NCBI GenBank assembly: GCA_019186825.1
Contig: JABARP010000015.1
Location: forward strand, 36,743-100,742
Reading direction: 5' to 3'
Origin: Pyrinomonadaceae bacterium
Lineage (GTDB): Bacteria; Acidobacteriota; Blastocatellia; Pyrinomonadales; Pyrinomonadaceae
DNA: 64,000 bases
Shown: piece after piece, positions 25,987 to 35,485 of the stretch
How the letters are laid out: every line of letters starts with the position of its first letter
Numbering within the stretch: position 1 is the stretch's first letter
The notes under the pieces: generated by a model
What the model saw: the letters and a program-made list of their open reading frames with translations, nothing else
Told to the model about the DNA's origin: nothing
Database searches by the model: none
Position numbers and translations under genes: made by a program

Positions 25987-27802
25987 GAGATATAAGCTTC
26001 CTATTTTCAGCTATTTACGGCTGAATGGGAGGCTTGTGTTCATTCTCGCCGCCGCACTGCTCGCAGCCTCTTGCGCGGAAATAAAACAGCCGCAGCCCGA
26101 AGCATTCATTTCAAAGACCAAGCCGCCGCTCAAACAGGAGATCCGTTGGAGCAACGGAGACCTGCCGAAGAGTTTTGACCCCGCGAAAGCGGCCGCGCCG
26201 CCCGAAACCGACGTCGTCCGAGCTGTTTTTGAGGGCCTGACGGCACTCGACCCAAAGACGCTCGACGTTCGCCCCGCCGTCGCTGAAAGTTGGACGAGCG
26301 AAGACAGCCGAGTTTGGACGTTTCGCCTGCGTGATGACGCACGCTGGACGAACGGAAAGCCCGTAACGGCACAGGATTTTGTCGATTCGTGGAAGCGGAT
26401 CGCGGCCGCGCCGAAAGATGTCGCGCATCGCGAACTGCTTTCGAACATCAAGGGTTTCGGCGACGTAACGGTAAAGATCCCGGAAACGGCGGCCGACGCG
26501 TCGGCCGATCAGAAGGCCGAGCCATTGCCGGCCAATGCGGCTCCGAAGCCTGTTCAACAAAGCGCGGAAGCAAAGACCGAGACAAAGCCAAACGAGACGG
26601 GCAAGGCCGAAGCGGCAGACGCTGCGGGCGTTGAAGCCGTGAGCGAGCTTGAATTCAGAGTTACGCTGAAGCGGCCTGACCCGGATTTTCCGAAGCTCGT
26701 TGCGAATCCCGTTTTCTATCCGGTGTACGGCAAGGCGGCGGAATTCAACTCTGCCGATGCGGTGCCGCCTGCGGTCTCGAACGGCCCGTTCACCGTTGCT
26801 TCGAGCGACAAGACGGGCGTTGTCCTCGAACGCTCAAAGACGTATTGGAATAAGAACGCCGTCGTTCTTGACCGCGTGGAATTTGTCCCGCACACGTCGG
26901 CGGATGCGGCACTTGAGGCTTATAAGAACGGCGATATCGACGTTCTGACGAATGCCGCATTTTCGCCGCTTGCGTTGAAGCTGCTGGCTCCGTATGACGA
27001 TTTCCGACAAACGACGCACTCGGCGTTGAACCTTTACGAGGTCAATACGAATAACAAGATCCTTTCCGACCGCCGCGTTCGCGAGGCACTCGCGATCTCT
27101 ATCGACCGGCAGAAGATCGCCGAGGGCGAACTTGATGGTTCGACGAGTCCTGCGCCGCGTTTTCTGCCTTCCGAAAAGCCTGATGCGGGCACAGGGCTTG
27201 TGTTTGATGCGGAACGTGCTAAAGAGCTTCTTGAACGGTCGGGTTTCCCCGATGGTGAGAATTTTCCGGAGCTGAGGCTTGTTGTGAACCGCAATGACGC
27301 ACAGCAGCGGATCGCACGCACTGCCGCGCGTATGTGGAAACAGAACCTGAACATTCAGGTCAACGTCGTGCCTGTTGAACCGAGCGAGATCGACGCGATT
27401 CGCTCGGCTGGAGATTACGACCTGCTTCGGCGCGGAGTCGTCCTGCCGACGATGGATGAACTCGTCGGAATGGAAACGATCTTCGGGCCGGAGAAGAAAG
27501 CGAGCAAGAAAAACGAGCCGAGTGCAGGGCCGCTCGCGCTTCAAGCGACACCGACACCGACGCCCGCTCCGCAGATCTTGACGGACTCGATTCCGTCCAA
27601 ATCCTTGCCGCCGATCGTCCAGACGCCGGAATATTCTCAGGAAGCCGCGTTGTACGACCTTTCGGCGATCCCGATCTATTTCCCGCGGTCGTTCGCACTT
27701 GTAAAGCCTTATGTTACCGGCTTCGAACTGAACAGCCTTGATGCCGTGCTGCTCAACGACGTCAAGATCGATCCAAACTGGCAGCCTGCCGCAACAAAAT
27801 AA
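25970..27802 (+). CDS. Oligopeptide-type ABC transporter substrate-binding lipoprotein
   Basis: 610 residues. The lipobox LLAASC at ~36 follows a signal peptide. The SBP_bac_5 (OppA) fold starts with RWSNGDLPKSFDPAKA and continues with VFEGLTALDP and WTFRLRDDARWTNGKPVTAQDFV. A low-complexity Lys/Ala/Glu/Thr insert at ~165-220 (KAEPLPANAAPKPVQQ and on) and a Pro/Thr-rich stretch near 525 are not part of the normal fold. It probably binds peptides. Two ATPase genes follow but no permease gene is seen. Confidence 0.85.
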   Translation: MARRDKRYKLPIFSYLRLNGRLVFILAAALLAASCAEIKQPQPEAFISKTKPPLKQEIRWSNGDLPKSFDPAKAAAPPETDVVRAVFEGLTALDPKTLDVRPAVAESWTSEDSRVWTFRLRDDARWTNGKPVTAQDFVDSWKRIAAAPKDVAHRELLSNIKGFGDVTVKIPETAADASADQKAEPLPANAAPKPVQQSAEAKTETKPNETGKAEAADAAGVEAVSELEFRVTLKRPDPDFPKLVANPVFYPVYGKAAEFNSADAVPPAVSNGPFTVASSDKTGVVLERSKTYWNKNAVVLDRVEFVPHTSADAALEAYKNGDIDVLTNAAFSPLALKLLAPYDDFRQTTHSALNLYEVNTNNKILSDRRVREALAISIDRQKIAEGELDGSTSPAPRFLPSEKPDAGTGLVFDAERAKELLERSGFPDGENFPELRLVVNRNDAQQRIARTAARMWKQNLNIQVNVVPVEPSEIDAIRSAGDYDLLRRGVVLPTMDELVGMETIFGPEKKASKKNEPSAGPLALQATPTPTPAPQILTDSIPSKSLPPIVQTPEYSQEAALYDLSAIPIYFPRSFALVKPYVTGFELNSLDAVLLNDVKIDPNWQPAATK

Positions 27803-27818
27803 CTAGCCGCAAACTCGG

Positions 27819-28823
27819 ATGAGTTCAACGCCAAAAGCACAAGCCGCACTCCTTTCGATCGAAGGCCTTTGCGTCGAATTCGATGACGGGAAAGGGCGCG
27901 TCGTAAAGGCAGTTAGAGATGTTTCGCTCGACGTGGACAAGGGCGAGATGGCGGCGGTCGTCGGCGAATCCGGCAGCGGAAAGACGGCGTTGGGAATGTC
28001 GATCGTGCGGCTTTTGCCGAAGGCAGGGCGAATTACCTCAGGGAAAATTCGCCTTGACGGAGTCGATCTTTTGAGCGCGGATGACGCACATCTGCGATCC
28101 GTACGCGGCAAACGCGTCGGCGTGATCTTTCAGGATCCGATGTCGTCGCTCAATCCGTTCCTGACGATCGGAAGGCAGATCACGGAGGTTACCGAGCTTC
28201 ATCTCGGGCTTTCTCGACGGGAGGCACGCGAACATGCGTCCGAGATGCTCGATCTTGTCGGTATCAAGGATGCGGCAAAACGCCTCGATCAATATCCGCA
28301 CGAATTTTCGGGCGGAATGCGCCAGCGTGTGATGATCGCGATCGCTGTCAGCTGCAAGCCTGACCTGGTTATCGCGGACGAACCGACCACTGCCCTTGAT
28401 ACGACGATACAGGCACAGGTGCTCGATCTGCTCGATGACCTGCGCGCGAAAATGGGGATGAGCGTTATCCTGATCTCGCACGATCTTGCGTTGGTTGCGG
28501 GGCGTGCAGATCGGGTCGCGGTGATGTACGGCGGCCGCATTTTTGAAGAGGCGGCAGCTCGTGAGCTTTTTGCGCACCCCGCAAATCCGTATACTCGTGC
28601 TTTACTTGCCGCAATGCCCGAGAACGCAGCGGCGGGCGAAGAGCTTTTTCAGATCCCTGGGATGCCGCCGGATCTGAGTATTGAGATGCAGGCGTGCGAA
28701 TTTGCTCCGCGTTGCGGGCAAGCCGAAGCCGTCTGCAATGGAACGAGGCCGCCATTCACAGCGGTTTCGGCAGAACACTTTTCACGGTGCCATTTTGCGG
28801 CCGACATTTTCTCGCGAGGTTGA
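27819..28823 (+). CDS. OppD-like ABC transporter ATPase
   Basis: 334 residues. Walker A GESGSGKTA, Q-loop VIFQDPMSSLNP, signature FSGGMRQRV, Walker B VIADEPTTALD and switch His in ISHDLALVAG are all intact. The C-terminal oligopeptide/dipeptide domain has the four-cysteine region (CEFAPRCGQAEAVC...C) that in related proteins binds an iron-sulfur cluster. This extension distinguishes OppD/DppD from other ABC ATPases. It lies 16 bases after the substrate-binding protein gene. Confidence 0.87.
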   Translation: MSSTPKAQAALLSIEGLCVEFDDGKGRVVKAVRDVSLDVDKGEMAAVVGESGSGKTALGMSIVRLLPKAGRITSGKIRLDGVDLLSADDAHLRSVRGKRVGVIFQDPMSSLNPFLTIGRQITEVTELHLGLSRREAREHASEMLDLVGIKDAAKRLDQYPHEFSGGMRQRVMIAIAVSCKPDLVIADEPTTALDTTIQAQVLDLLDDLRAKMGMSVILISHDLALVAGRADRVAVMYGGRIFEEAAARELFAHPANPYTRALLAAMPENAAAGEELFQIPGMPPDLSIEMQACEFAPRCGQAEAVCNGTRPPFTAVSAEHFSRCHFAADIFSRG

Positions 28824-28832
28824 ACTTAACTT

Positions 28833-29546
28833 ATGAAAAATATCCGCTCACTCACGCTTGTTTTGATGCTGCTTGCGGCCCTTGGGCTCGGCTGCTCGAC
28901 GATCAATAAATTGCGGTCCGGCCTCGAAGGCAAACCGGCGAACAGCGCCGACGCCAACTCGAATTCGAGTTCGCCGATAGACGACTCAGAACCTGGATCG
29001 ACCGTCGCCGGCACCGACCCGAAGGCCGAGATCATTGCCGCATCGAAGAAGTTCACCTCCCTTTCGTCCTTCAAAGCAAAGATGACGAGCGAAGGCGAAT
29101 CTCCGCTCAATCTGGAGCTCGAATATCAGGCACCGAATCGTTATCACCTTAAGAGCGAACCCGTACACGGAATTGAGGTCGAGACGATCATGATCGGCCC
29201 GGACACTTACGCGAAGTTCGGCGGGAAGTGGCAAAAGATGCCGGGGAACGCCGGTGCACAGATCCCGGCCATGAAGGAGATGTTCACCGAAGAGGGCATC
29301 AAGCGGCTTACGAACGTGAGGTTCGAGGGCGTTGAAGATGTCAATGGGCAGCCCGCAAATAAATATGCCTATGACGATCCGGGACAGCCGGACAAGGGCG
29401 TTGGGCCTTTCACATCGACGATCTGGGTGAGCAAAGCGGAAGATATCCCCGTGCAGGTCAAGGTCAATTATTCGAGCGGCAAGCTGAAATCCGCAACGAT
29501 CACATACGATACAAGCTCGCCAGTCTCGATCGAAAAGCCGATATAG
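28833..29546 (+). CDS. LolA-like outer-membrane lipoprotein sorting/DUF-type lipoprotein
   Basis: 237 residues. The lipobox LAALGLGC is preceded by a signal sequence. A Ser/Asn-rich linker leads to a fold with alternating strands (FKAKMTSEGESPLNLELEYQAPNRYHLKSEP, TIMIGPDTYAKFGGKW, TSTIWVSKAEDIPVQVKV), which resembles the LolA/LppX convex beta-sheet seen in hydrophobic-cargo carriers. It sits between two ABC ATPase genes, a place normally taken by permeases. The assignment to the LolA-like fold is by pattern only. Confidence 0.6.
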   Translation: MKNIRSLTLVLMLLAALGLGCSTINKLRSGLEGKPANSADANSNSSSPIDDSEPGSTVAGTDPKAEIIAASKKFTSLSSFKAKMTSEGESPLNLELEYQAPNRYHLKSEPVHGIEVETIMIGPDTYAKFGGKWQKMPGNAGAQIPAMKEMFTEEGIKRLTNVRFEGVEDVNGQPANKYAYDDPGQPDKGVGPFTSTIWVSKAEDIPVQVKVNYSSGKLKSATITYDTSSPVSIEKPI

Positions 29547-29554
29547 CGCAAGCG

Positions 29555-30337
29555 ATGGCCGAGATCTTGAGGCTCGAAAATCTAGTGGTCAGATTCGGCG
29601 GCAAGGCCGGAGTGAATGCCGTGGATGATATTTCGCTTTCGATCGGCAGAGGCGAGACGCTTGCCCTTGTCGGCGAATCCGGCTGCGGAAAATCGACGCT
29701 TGCGAGGGCGATGATGCGCGTGCAAAAAGTTGCGTCGGGCAGCATCGTTTTTGACGGCGAGGACATCACGCATCTTTCCGAAAGAGCATTGCGGCCGATC
29801 CGTCGGCGAATGCAGATGATCTTTCAAGATCCTTTCGCAAGCCTCGACCCGCTCGTCTCTATCGGGAATTCGATCCTTGAGCCGCGGCGTGCATTTTCGC
29901 TTCCGGCGGGCGATGACGAGCTCGATGAATTGATGACGACGGTCGGGCTTGCCGCGGAGTATCGAACGCGCAAGCCCGGCCGGCTCTCGGGCGGGCAGCG
30001 GCAACGCGTCGGCATCGCGAGGGCTCTGTCAGTCGAACCTGAACTGGTCGTCGCCGACGAACCCGTTTCGTCGCTGGATGTTTCGATGCAGGCACAGATC
30101 CTAAACCTCTTGAAACGCTCGTCGCGAACGCGGGGCATCGCACTTCTTTTCATTTCGCACGACCTGCGTGCCGTAAGGTTCCTTGCCGACCGGGTCGCTG
30201 TGATGGAAAAGGGGAAGATCGTCGAAACAGGAACGACCGAAGAAATACTCGACCACGCGCGGCATCCTTTCACACAGCGGCTCATCGCCGCGATGCCGCA
30301 GATCAATTCAGAAAGAACACTCCCCGCTCAAAGCTAA
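29555..30337 (+). CDS. OppF-like ABC transporter ATPase
   Basis: 260 residues. Walker A GESGCGKST, Q-loop MIFQDPFASLDP, signature LSGGQRQRV, Walker B VVADEPVSSLD and H-loop ISHDLRAVRFL are all present. It is shorter than OppD and lacks the iron-sulfur-type tail, as OppF/DppF proteins do. It starts eight bases after the lipoprotein gene, so all four genes from 25970 could be one unit. Confidence 0.86.
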   Translation: MAEILRLENLVVRFGGKAGVNAVDDISLSIGRGETLALVGESGCGKSTLARAMMRVQKVASGSIVFDGEDITHLSERALRPIRRRMQMIFQDPFASLDPLVSIGNSILEPRRAFSLPAGDDELDELMTTVGLAAEYRTRKPGRLSGGQRQRVGIARALSVEPELVVADEPVSSLDVSMQAQILNLLKRSSRTRGIALLFISHDLRAVRFLADRVAVMEKGKIVETGTTEEILDHARHPFTQRLIAAMPQINSERTLPAQS

Positions 30338-30339
30338 AC

Positions 30340-30918
30340 TCACGGCTGCGTGCCGATGCTTTTTGTCTGTCTCGGCGGAGGCGGAAGGTGGCGTTTGTCC
30401 TTTGCGAGGAATGCCGTCTTGAGCGACCTGATCTGCTTGTGCACCTCCGTGATCGTGCCAAGCTGACGCTCAACGACGGCCCGCACATGCGGCCGAAGCG
30501 TCTCTTTCAGCACGGTCTTGTACGCATTTTTCGCGATATTCTCGCCGCGTTCACATTCGACTAGAACGCCGGCCTCATCACGGCCTTCTATCGCGGCTTT
30601 GATGTCGATCCAGCCGCGGTGGAGCTTCGCGATGAAGGAACCGGTGTGTTCGGGATTTCCGCCGAGCGAGCGGACGAGCGACTGCAGCTCGCCGACGAAC
30701 TGCGCCCGCTGGATCGTACATTCCGCAAAAAGCGCCTTCAATTCGGCGGACTTTACGCCTTCGGATGCGCTGCGATAACCTGCTTCGCCGTCCTTACAAG
30801 TCACGATCAGCTCGTTCAGCCTTGATGCCGTTTTTGCTTTTGAAAGGGTTTTGCCGCTGCCGCCGGGATCGGCATCGCTCGGCGCCTGAACTGCGGTCTT
30901 TTGGTCGTCCTTGATCAT
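30340..30918 (-). CDS. PA2169/DUF2383 family four-helix protein
   Basis: 192 residues from the ATG at 30918, preceded at ten bases by a perfect AAGGAGG on the minus strand; an upstream in-frame start at 30963 is less convincing. LNELIVTCKDGEAGYRSASEGVK begins a ferritin-like four-helix bundle (DUF2383). The helices carry Glu residues and the conserved LHRGWIDIK segment. Related proteins are stress-associated in many bacteria; the metal-binding status is unclear. It is convergent with the ABC ATPase gene. Confidence 0.7.
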   Translation of the reverse strand: MIKDDQKTAVQAPSDADPGGSGKTLSKAKTASRLNELIVTCKDGEAGYRSASEGVKSAELKALFAECTIQRAQFVGELQSLVRSLGGNPEHTGSFIAKLHRGWIDIKAAIEGRDEAGVLVECERGENIAKNAYKTVLKETLRPHVRAVVERQLGTITEVHKQIRSLKTAFLAKDKRHLPPPPRQTKSIGTQP

Positions 30919-31222
30919 TGCAATAAAACCTCCTTGCAAGTATTCCGTAAGTTTCAAAGACATGCCTTTTCGGCAGATGAGTATCTACTTACAGTATCCT
31001 CCGTCGCGGGGTTTCGGTCAAAATGAATGATGGAACGGAAGGCCTGCTCGTAACGGCCGAAACTTAGAAAGTTCGAAAGAGAACACTCTGGAAAAATATG
31101 GCAATTAGGCGTTTTTGCGAAGTACGAAAGCTTATATCTTCCGCACCGGCCGCCAATCCGGAGTATGAAGCAGGCCTTTTCGGCCGGCCGAGGTTTTTTT
31201 GCAGAACGGCCGGGAACTTACG
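30919..31222. other. Intergenic region between DUF2383 gene and signalling cluster
   Basis: About 300 bases without a gene. It holds the Shine-Dalgarno of the leftward gene. On the right, TCGGCCGGCCGA (31180-31191), a 12-bp palindrome, is followed by a run of seven T at 31194-31200, terminator- or attenuator-like ahead of the GGDEF gene. No other structure is evident. Confidence 0.35.
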
Positions 31223-33247
31223 ATGAGCGAGAAACGCGCGGTCCCGCCGAAGAACATTCTTGAGCGGGTCGCGAAAAAGAACGGCGTTGCGGTCGTGGTT
31301 GTCGACGAAAAAGGCAGCCAGGAACCGGCCGTCAATAACAACTCGATCTGCGCCGTGCTGAATCCGGACGGCGTACTGGTCGGGCGTTGCGCACGCGATT
31401 GCGGGCGTGCACTCGAACGCGCGTCGGACAACAACGCGACGATATCGTACACGTGTCATGCAGGACTGCTGTGCCGTGCCGCAAGATTCGAAAGCGAAGG
31501 CAAGCCGGCGGTCGTGATCGTCGGGCGTGCCTTTACGAATTCTGAGGGCTACCGCCGAGCGGCAAACCGCGCGATGACGGGCGATTGGCGTGACCTGCCG
31601 GCGTCAAGATTCTTTGAGAACATTCTGCTGCTAAGCTCGGACGCTCCGCTGGTCGATGCTTTGCGCGAGCTAACGGACGAATCAAAAAAACAGGAGACGG
31701 CAAAAAGGCCCGAAACTTCGCAAGCGGAGGAGATCGCACGCCGTGCCGCCGCGATCAACGAGAGGAAGCCGAGCGGGCCGGACCCCGCGGACTGGCGTTC
31801 TTTCTTTGGTTCGCTGCTTGGCCGCGACTATATCTCGGCACGGAACGCGACGATCGAGTTTGCTGCGAAACAATTCTTGCTCCGCTCGCTCATTTGGCTT
31901 GAGCGACGCGGCGACCGTCTCGAAAGCACAGCGGTCTCTGCATCTCTAAAAGGCCGCAGCCTCAACGTCGGTATCGAGCTTGACGATGAGCGGCTTGCCG
32001 ATGCAGCGGCCGGCGAAAATCCCGTGGTGCTCGGAAAACCGCCGACAAAAGAGGTTCCCGACCCGAAACGCATACTGCTTTTTGCGATGCCTGTTGGCGA
32101 CGAAATTCCGGCGGCATTGGTCGTGCTCGACAAGGTCCCGGAAGATGAAAGGCGGCGTGCGATCGCAAGATTCTGCCGATCGATCGCCCCGCAGCTCGAG
32201 ATCCTGCGGCTTCGTGCCGAGATGGAGCGGCGTGCGCATCTTGACGAAGTTTCCGAGAGGCTCGCCGAGGGCATCCGCGAGCTCGAGACCGACGCGCTTT
32301 GGATGCATCTTGCGCAGGTGAGTGCCGAATTGCTGCAGGCGGAACGCGCGTCCTTGATGACGCGTGACGAGGCAGCGAAAAGTTTCCGCGTGCGAGGTTC
32401 GGTCGGTACGACGTTCGATATGCAGGGCGACACGGAGCCGGGCGAAAGGGTCGCGCGCATCGTGTTTGAACGCGGCAAACCGGTCGTCGTCCGCGATGTC
32501 GCGATCACGGGACTGCCTCCAGTCGATGCCGAGCGAAGGTACAAGACGCCGTCATTCCTCTCGGCACCGATCTGGCTTGGCGAAAGGCAGCTCGCCGTTA
32601 TCAATTTTACCGACAAGGTGACGGGCACGCCGTTCGATCGGCGCGACCTCGACCTCGTAAAGGCGATCGCTCCGCAGCTTGCCGCGGCGATCGACCGCAC
32701 GCAGCTGAAGGAAAAGGCTGGCGAATTCGAACAGCTTTCGGTTACCGATCCGCTCACCGGTTTGCTCAATCGGCGATACATGGTCCAGCGGCTTGCCGAG
32801 GAAGTGAAACGCTCGAACCGGCACGGTTATCCGATGGCGTTCGTGATGCTCGACGTGGATCATTTCAAGTCGTATAACGATACTTTTGGACATCCGGCTG
32901 GCGACGAGGCGTTGAAGATCGTCGCGTCCGTAATACGCGAAACGCTGCGCGATGCGGATGTCGCGGTGCGTTTCGGCGGTGAGGAATTCGCTATCCTTCT
33001 GCCGCAGACGACCGACTCGGAGGCAGCGAACATCGCAAACCGCGTCCGCCAGAATGTCGCAGCGACGGAGTTTCCGCATCGGACGGTAACGATCAGCGTC
33101 GGCGTGGCGTCGTGTTCGAGCGAGGTGTGTGCGCAGATGGATATGATCAGTGCCGCGGATCAGGCGCTCTATCGCGCGAAGGCCGAGGGGCGCAATCGCG
33201 TGTGGATATACTCGCCGATAGATGACGACGTTCCGCTAAAAGGATGA
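31223..33247 (+). CDS. Diguanylate cyclase with PocR-like and GAF sensor domains
   Basis: 674 residues from the ATG at 31223 (an upstream TTG adds eight residues). The first ~150 residues resemble a PocR ligand domain with conserved cysteines (CARDCGRAL, CHAGLLC). A middle region with a coiled coil and GAF-like fold (~320-490) follows, then GGDEF (~505-665) with RFGGEEF. An RxxD inhibitory site (RDAD) sits five residues before GGEEF, so the enzyme is probably feedback-inhibited by c-di-GMP. It overlaps the next gene by four bases, implying a functional pair. Confidence 0.8.
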   Translation: MSEKRAVPPKNILERVAKKNGVAVVVVDEKGSQEPAVNNNSICAVLNPDGVLVGRCARDCGRALERASDNNATISYTCHAGLLCRAARFESEGKPAVVIVGRAFTNSEGYRRAANRAMTGDWRDLPASRFFENILLLSSDAPLVDALRELTDESKKQETAKRPETSQAEEIARRAAAINERKPSGPDPADWRSFFGSLLGRDYISARNATIEFAAKQFLLRSLIWLERRGDRLESTAVSASLKGRSLNVGIELDDERLADAAAGENPVVLGKPPTKEVPDPKRILLFAMPVGDEIPAALVVLDKVPEDERRRAIARFCRSIAPQLEILRLRAEMERRAHLDEVSERLAEGIRELETDALWMHLAQVSAELLQAERASLMTRDEAAKSFRVRGSVGTTFDMQGDTEPGERVARIVFERGKPVVVRDVAITGLPPVDAERRYKTPSFLSAPIWLGERQLAVINFTDKVTGTPFDRRDLDLVKAIAPQLAAAIDRTQLKEKAGEFEQLSVTDPLTGLLNRRYMVQRLAEEVKRSNRHGYPMAFVMLDVDHFKSYNDTFGHPAGDEALKIVASVIRETLRDADVAVRFGGEEFAILLPQTTDSEAANIANRVRQNVAATEFPHRTVTISVGVASCSSEVCAQMDMISAADQALYRAKAEGRNRVWIYSPIDDDVPLKG

Positions 33248-35364
33248 ATACTCCGGAGAAGATATTTGGCACGGTTTCGGCGGACGCATTTGTCGGCCGA
33301 GGGCCGGAGCTTGCCCGCCTGATCGCGCATGCGTCGGATAGCGGCGTTCTCGATTGTCATGCCGCACCGGACGCAGGTTCGTCCGAACTTCTTCGCCAGG
33401 TTTACGACCATTTCTATCGGACGGCAAGCGGCATCGTGCCGTTCTATTTCTCGTTACGCCGAGGCGAAGCTGCCGCAGACGCGGGGCGGCGTTGGGTGCG
33501 TGAATTCGTCACGCAGGCCGCAGCGTTTGACCGACGCATCCCCGACCTGATCGCAGCAAAACCTGAGATCCGCAGCTTGGTCGAATTTGTTTCCGACCAC
33601 CACCGAAGCTGGGTCGAAGCGGCCGTCAGCTTGATCGAATCGGACGCTCCGATCGAGAGCCTGCTCGCCGTTCCGTTTCGAGCGGCGGCGAACGGCGTGA
33701 AGAGTTTTGTGCTGATCGATGAATTCGAACGCGCCGGGGACGGTGAGTTGGCTGAGGCGTTGCGGCGTACGTTTGCCGACAGCGACGTGCCGAGCGTCTT
33801 TTGTTTTGCACGGCGTTTTCGCCCCGCGAAGAGTTCCGCGGCGAGGCTGCACATTGACCTTCATCCGCGCGAAGACGCCGGCGAATTGATCGGATCGTAC
33901 GCACGTGAAAGGCACGTTTCGCTTAGCGATGAGACCCGCGATCTTGCCGTGCTGCAGCTTGGCGGCCGGCCGGTGTATCTGAAGGGGATTGTTGACGCCG
34001 CGGCCGCAAGGGACGCGTCGCTTTCGAGCTTTGCGAATTTTGCAGCGATCTACACGGATGAGCTTTTCGGCATCTCGATCGGCCGTAAGATCGACCGCGA
34101 GCTCGATCGTATCGCCGGCGACCCGGAGCTTGAAAAAGAGATCTTCGACGCGCTTTGCTTAACGCACGACAACGGTTCGGCACACGAAACCGAGTGGCAA
34201 ATGCGGCTCGGCATCACCGCCGCGGAATGCGATGCGCTGCTGTCCTTGCTGCACGAGAGGGAATTTATCACGCGGGCGTCGGGACGCGTTTTCTTCGCGG
34301 TGAGCGATAAGGTCCTTGTCGATTACCTGCACGCAAGAAGAGAGCTTGAGACGAGCGGCAAGACGCGCGCACGCGTTGTCGCCGAGACGCTTTCGGAGAA
34401 CTTCGGCCGGTCTCAAAAACTGCTCGCAAGAGTGTATAGACGCGATGCGGCCATCGGCCTACGCGAAATTTTGACAACGTTCGCCGGGCAGCGCGTCGCG
34501 GCTGTGAGCATAGATTTTGCTAAATTCGATGCGGAGCTCAAAGGCCGCGCGGACGATGAGCAGCTTGCGAAGGTCGCGGCAACGCCGGATCGTGTCTCGC
34601 TTCCGACGATCTTCTTCTCCGTGAATGCTGCCGATATTTATCCCTCGATCGGACGTGTTGCCGATGTCGAACGCACGGCCATCGCTTTCGGCGCGTCCGA
34701 GACAGGCGATACGGTCGCGTGGCTCGCGGCTGAATTCGATTCAAAGTTTGCGGCGTCGCTCGACCTGACGGAATATTGGCTTGACCGTCTCGAAATGGCA
34801 GCCCTTGCGAGCGAATTCAAGAACTATCGCCTTTGGCTCGTAACGCGTGAAGGCTTTGACGAGGCGGCGATACAGGCCCTCGCCGAACGCAATGCGCTCG
34901 GCAGTTCGTATCGGCAGATCGAGCTGCTGCGAATGGAAATGGGACTTTCCGAACGGCGAACGGAAGTGTTGCCCGAGCAGTTCGAGATCACGATACCAAT
35001 GGGAGCTGATTCGGAGATCGTTGCCGCAAGCTTTGCGGAAGATGTTGCCGAGCGGTTCGGGTTTTCGCATCGTGCGATAAATCAGATCAAGACGGCGCTT
35101 GTCGAGGCTTGCATAAACGCTTCGGAACATTCGCTTTCGCCCGAGCGCAAGATCCACCTCACGTTCACGCCGCTTCGCGACCGGCTGGAGATCACGGTCC
35201 GCAATCGCGGGCTCCGCCTAAAGGACAGGCAGCCTGCCGGCGACACAAAAACCGGCCAAAGACGCGGCTGGGGCCTCGAACTTATCGCAAAACTCTCGGA
35301 TTCCGTCGAGATCCTGCCGACCGATGACGGCACGGCGATCAAGATCACAAAACTCCTTTCCTAA
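33244..35364 (+). CDS. ATPase-like/HATPase fusion protein (degenerate P-loop plus RsbW-type kinase domain)
   Basis: 706 residues. The N-terminal ~300 residues look like an AAA/STAND ATPase: VGRGPELARLIAHA, a Walker-B-like FVLIDEFE, but at the Walker A position DAGSSELLRQ stands where GxGKT is expected. A middle region (~400-550) is unassigned. The last ~140 residues form an anti-sigma-type HATPase: N-box ALVEACINASEHS, RNRG and GWGLELI loops intact. It is translationally coupled to the diguanylate cyclase gene, so it may relay sensing to partner proteins by phosphorylation. Confidence 0.7.
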   Translation: MNTPEKIFGTVSADAFVGRGPELARLIAHASDSGVLDCHAAPDAGSSELLRQVYDHFYRTASGIVPFYFSLRRGEAAADAGRRWVREFVTQAAAFDRRIPDLIAAKPEIRSLVEFVSDHHRSWVEAAVSLIESDAPIESLLAVPFRAAANGVKSFVLIDEFERAGDGELAEALRRTFADSDVPSVFCFARRFRPAKSSAARLHIDLHPREDAGELIGSYARERHVSLSDETRDLAVLQLGGRPVYLKGIVDAAAARDASLSSFANFAAIYTDELFGISIGRKIDRELDRIAGDPELEKEIFDALCLTHDNGSAHETEWQMRLGITAAECDALLSLLHEREFITRASGRVFFAVSDKVLVDYLHARRELETSGKTRARVVAETLSENFGRSQKLLARVYRRDAAIGLREILTTFAGQRVAAVSIDFAKFDAELKGRADDEQLAKVAATPDRVSLPTIFFSVNAADIYPSIGRVADVERTAIAFGASETGDTVAWLAAEFDSKFAASLDLTEYWLDRLEMAALASEFKNYRLWLVTREGFDEAAIQALAERNALGSSYRQIELLRMEMGLSERRTEVLPEQFEITIPMGADSEIVAASFAEDVAERFGFSHRAINQIKTALVEACINASEHSLSPERKIHLTFTPLRDRLEITVRNRGLRLKDRQPAGDTKTGQRRGWGLELIAKLSDSVEILPTDDGTAIKITKLLS

Positions 35365-35485
35365 CAACAATAAAGGCTGGTTGACGGCCGCAAAAAAGGT
35401 CTTTTCAGGCATTTCAGAATCGGGTATCCTATAAAGTGACTTCCCCGTTCGGGCGCGGCACGCTTGTCCGCCGCCGCCTATTCCT

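Noticed and set aside
33244..34300. A functional STAND/NLR-type defence ATPase
   Set aside because: The Walker A lysine is missing and no effector domain of known defence systems is attached; kept only as a signalling fusion.
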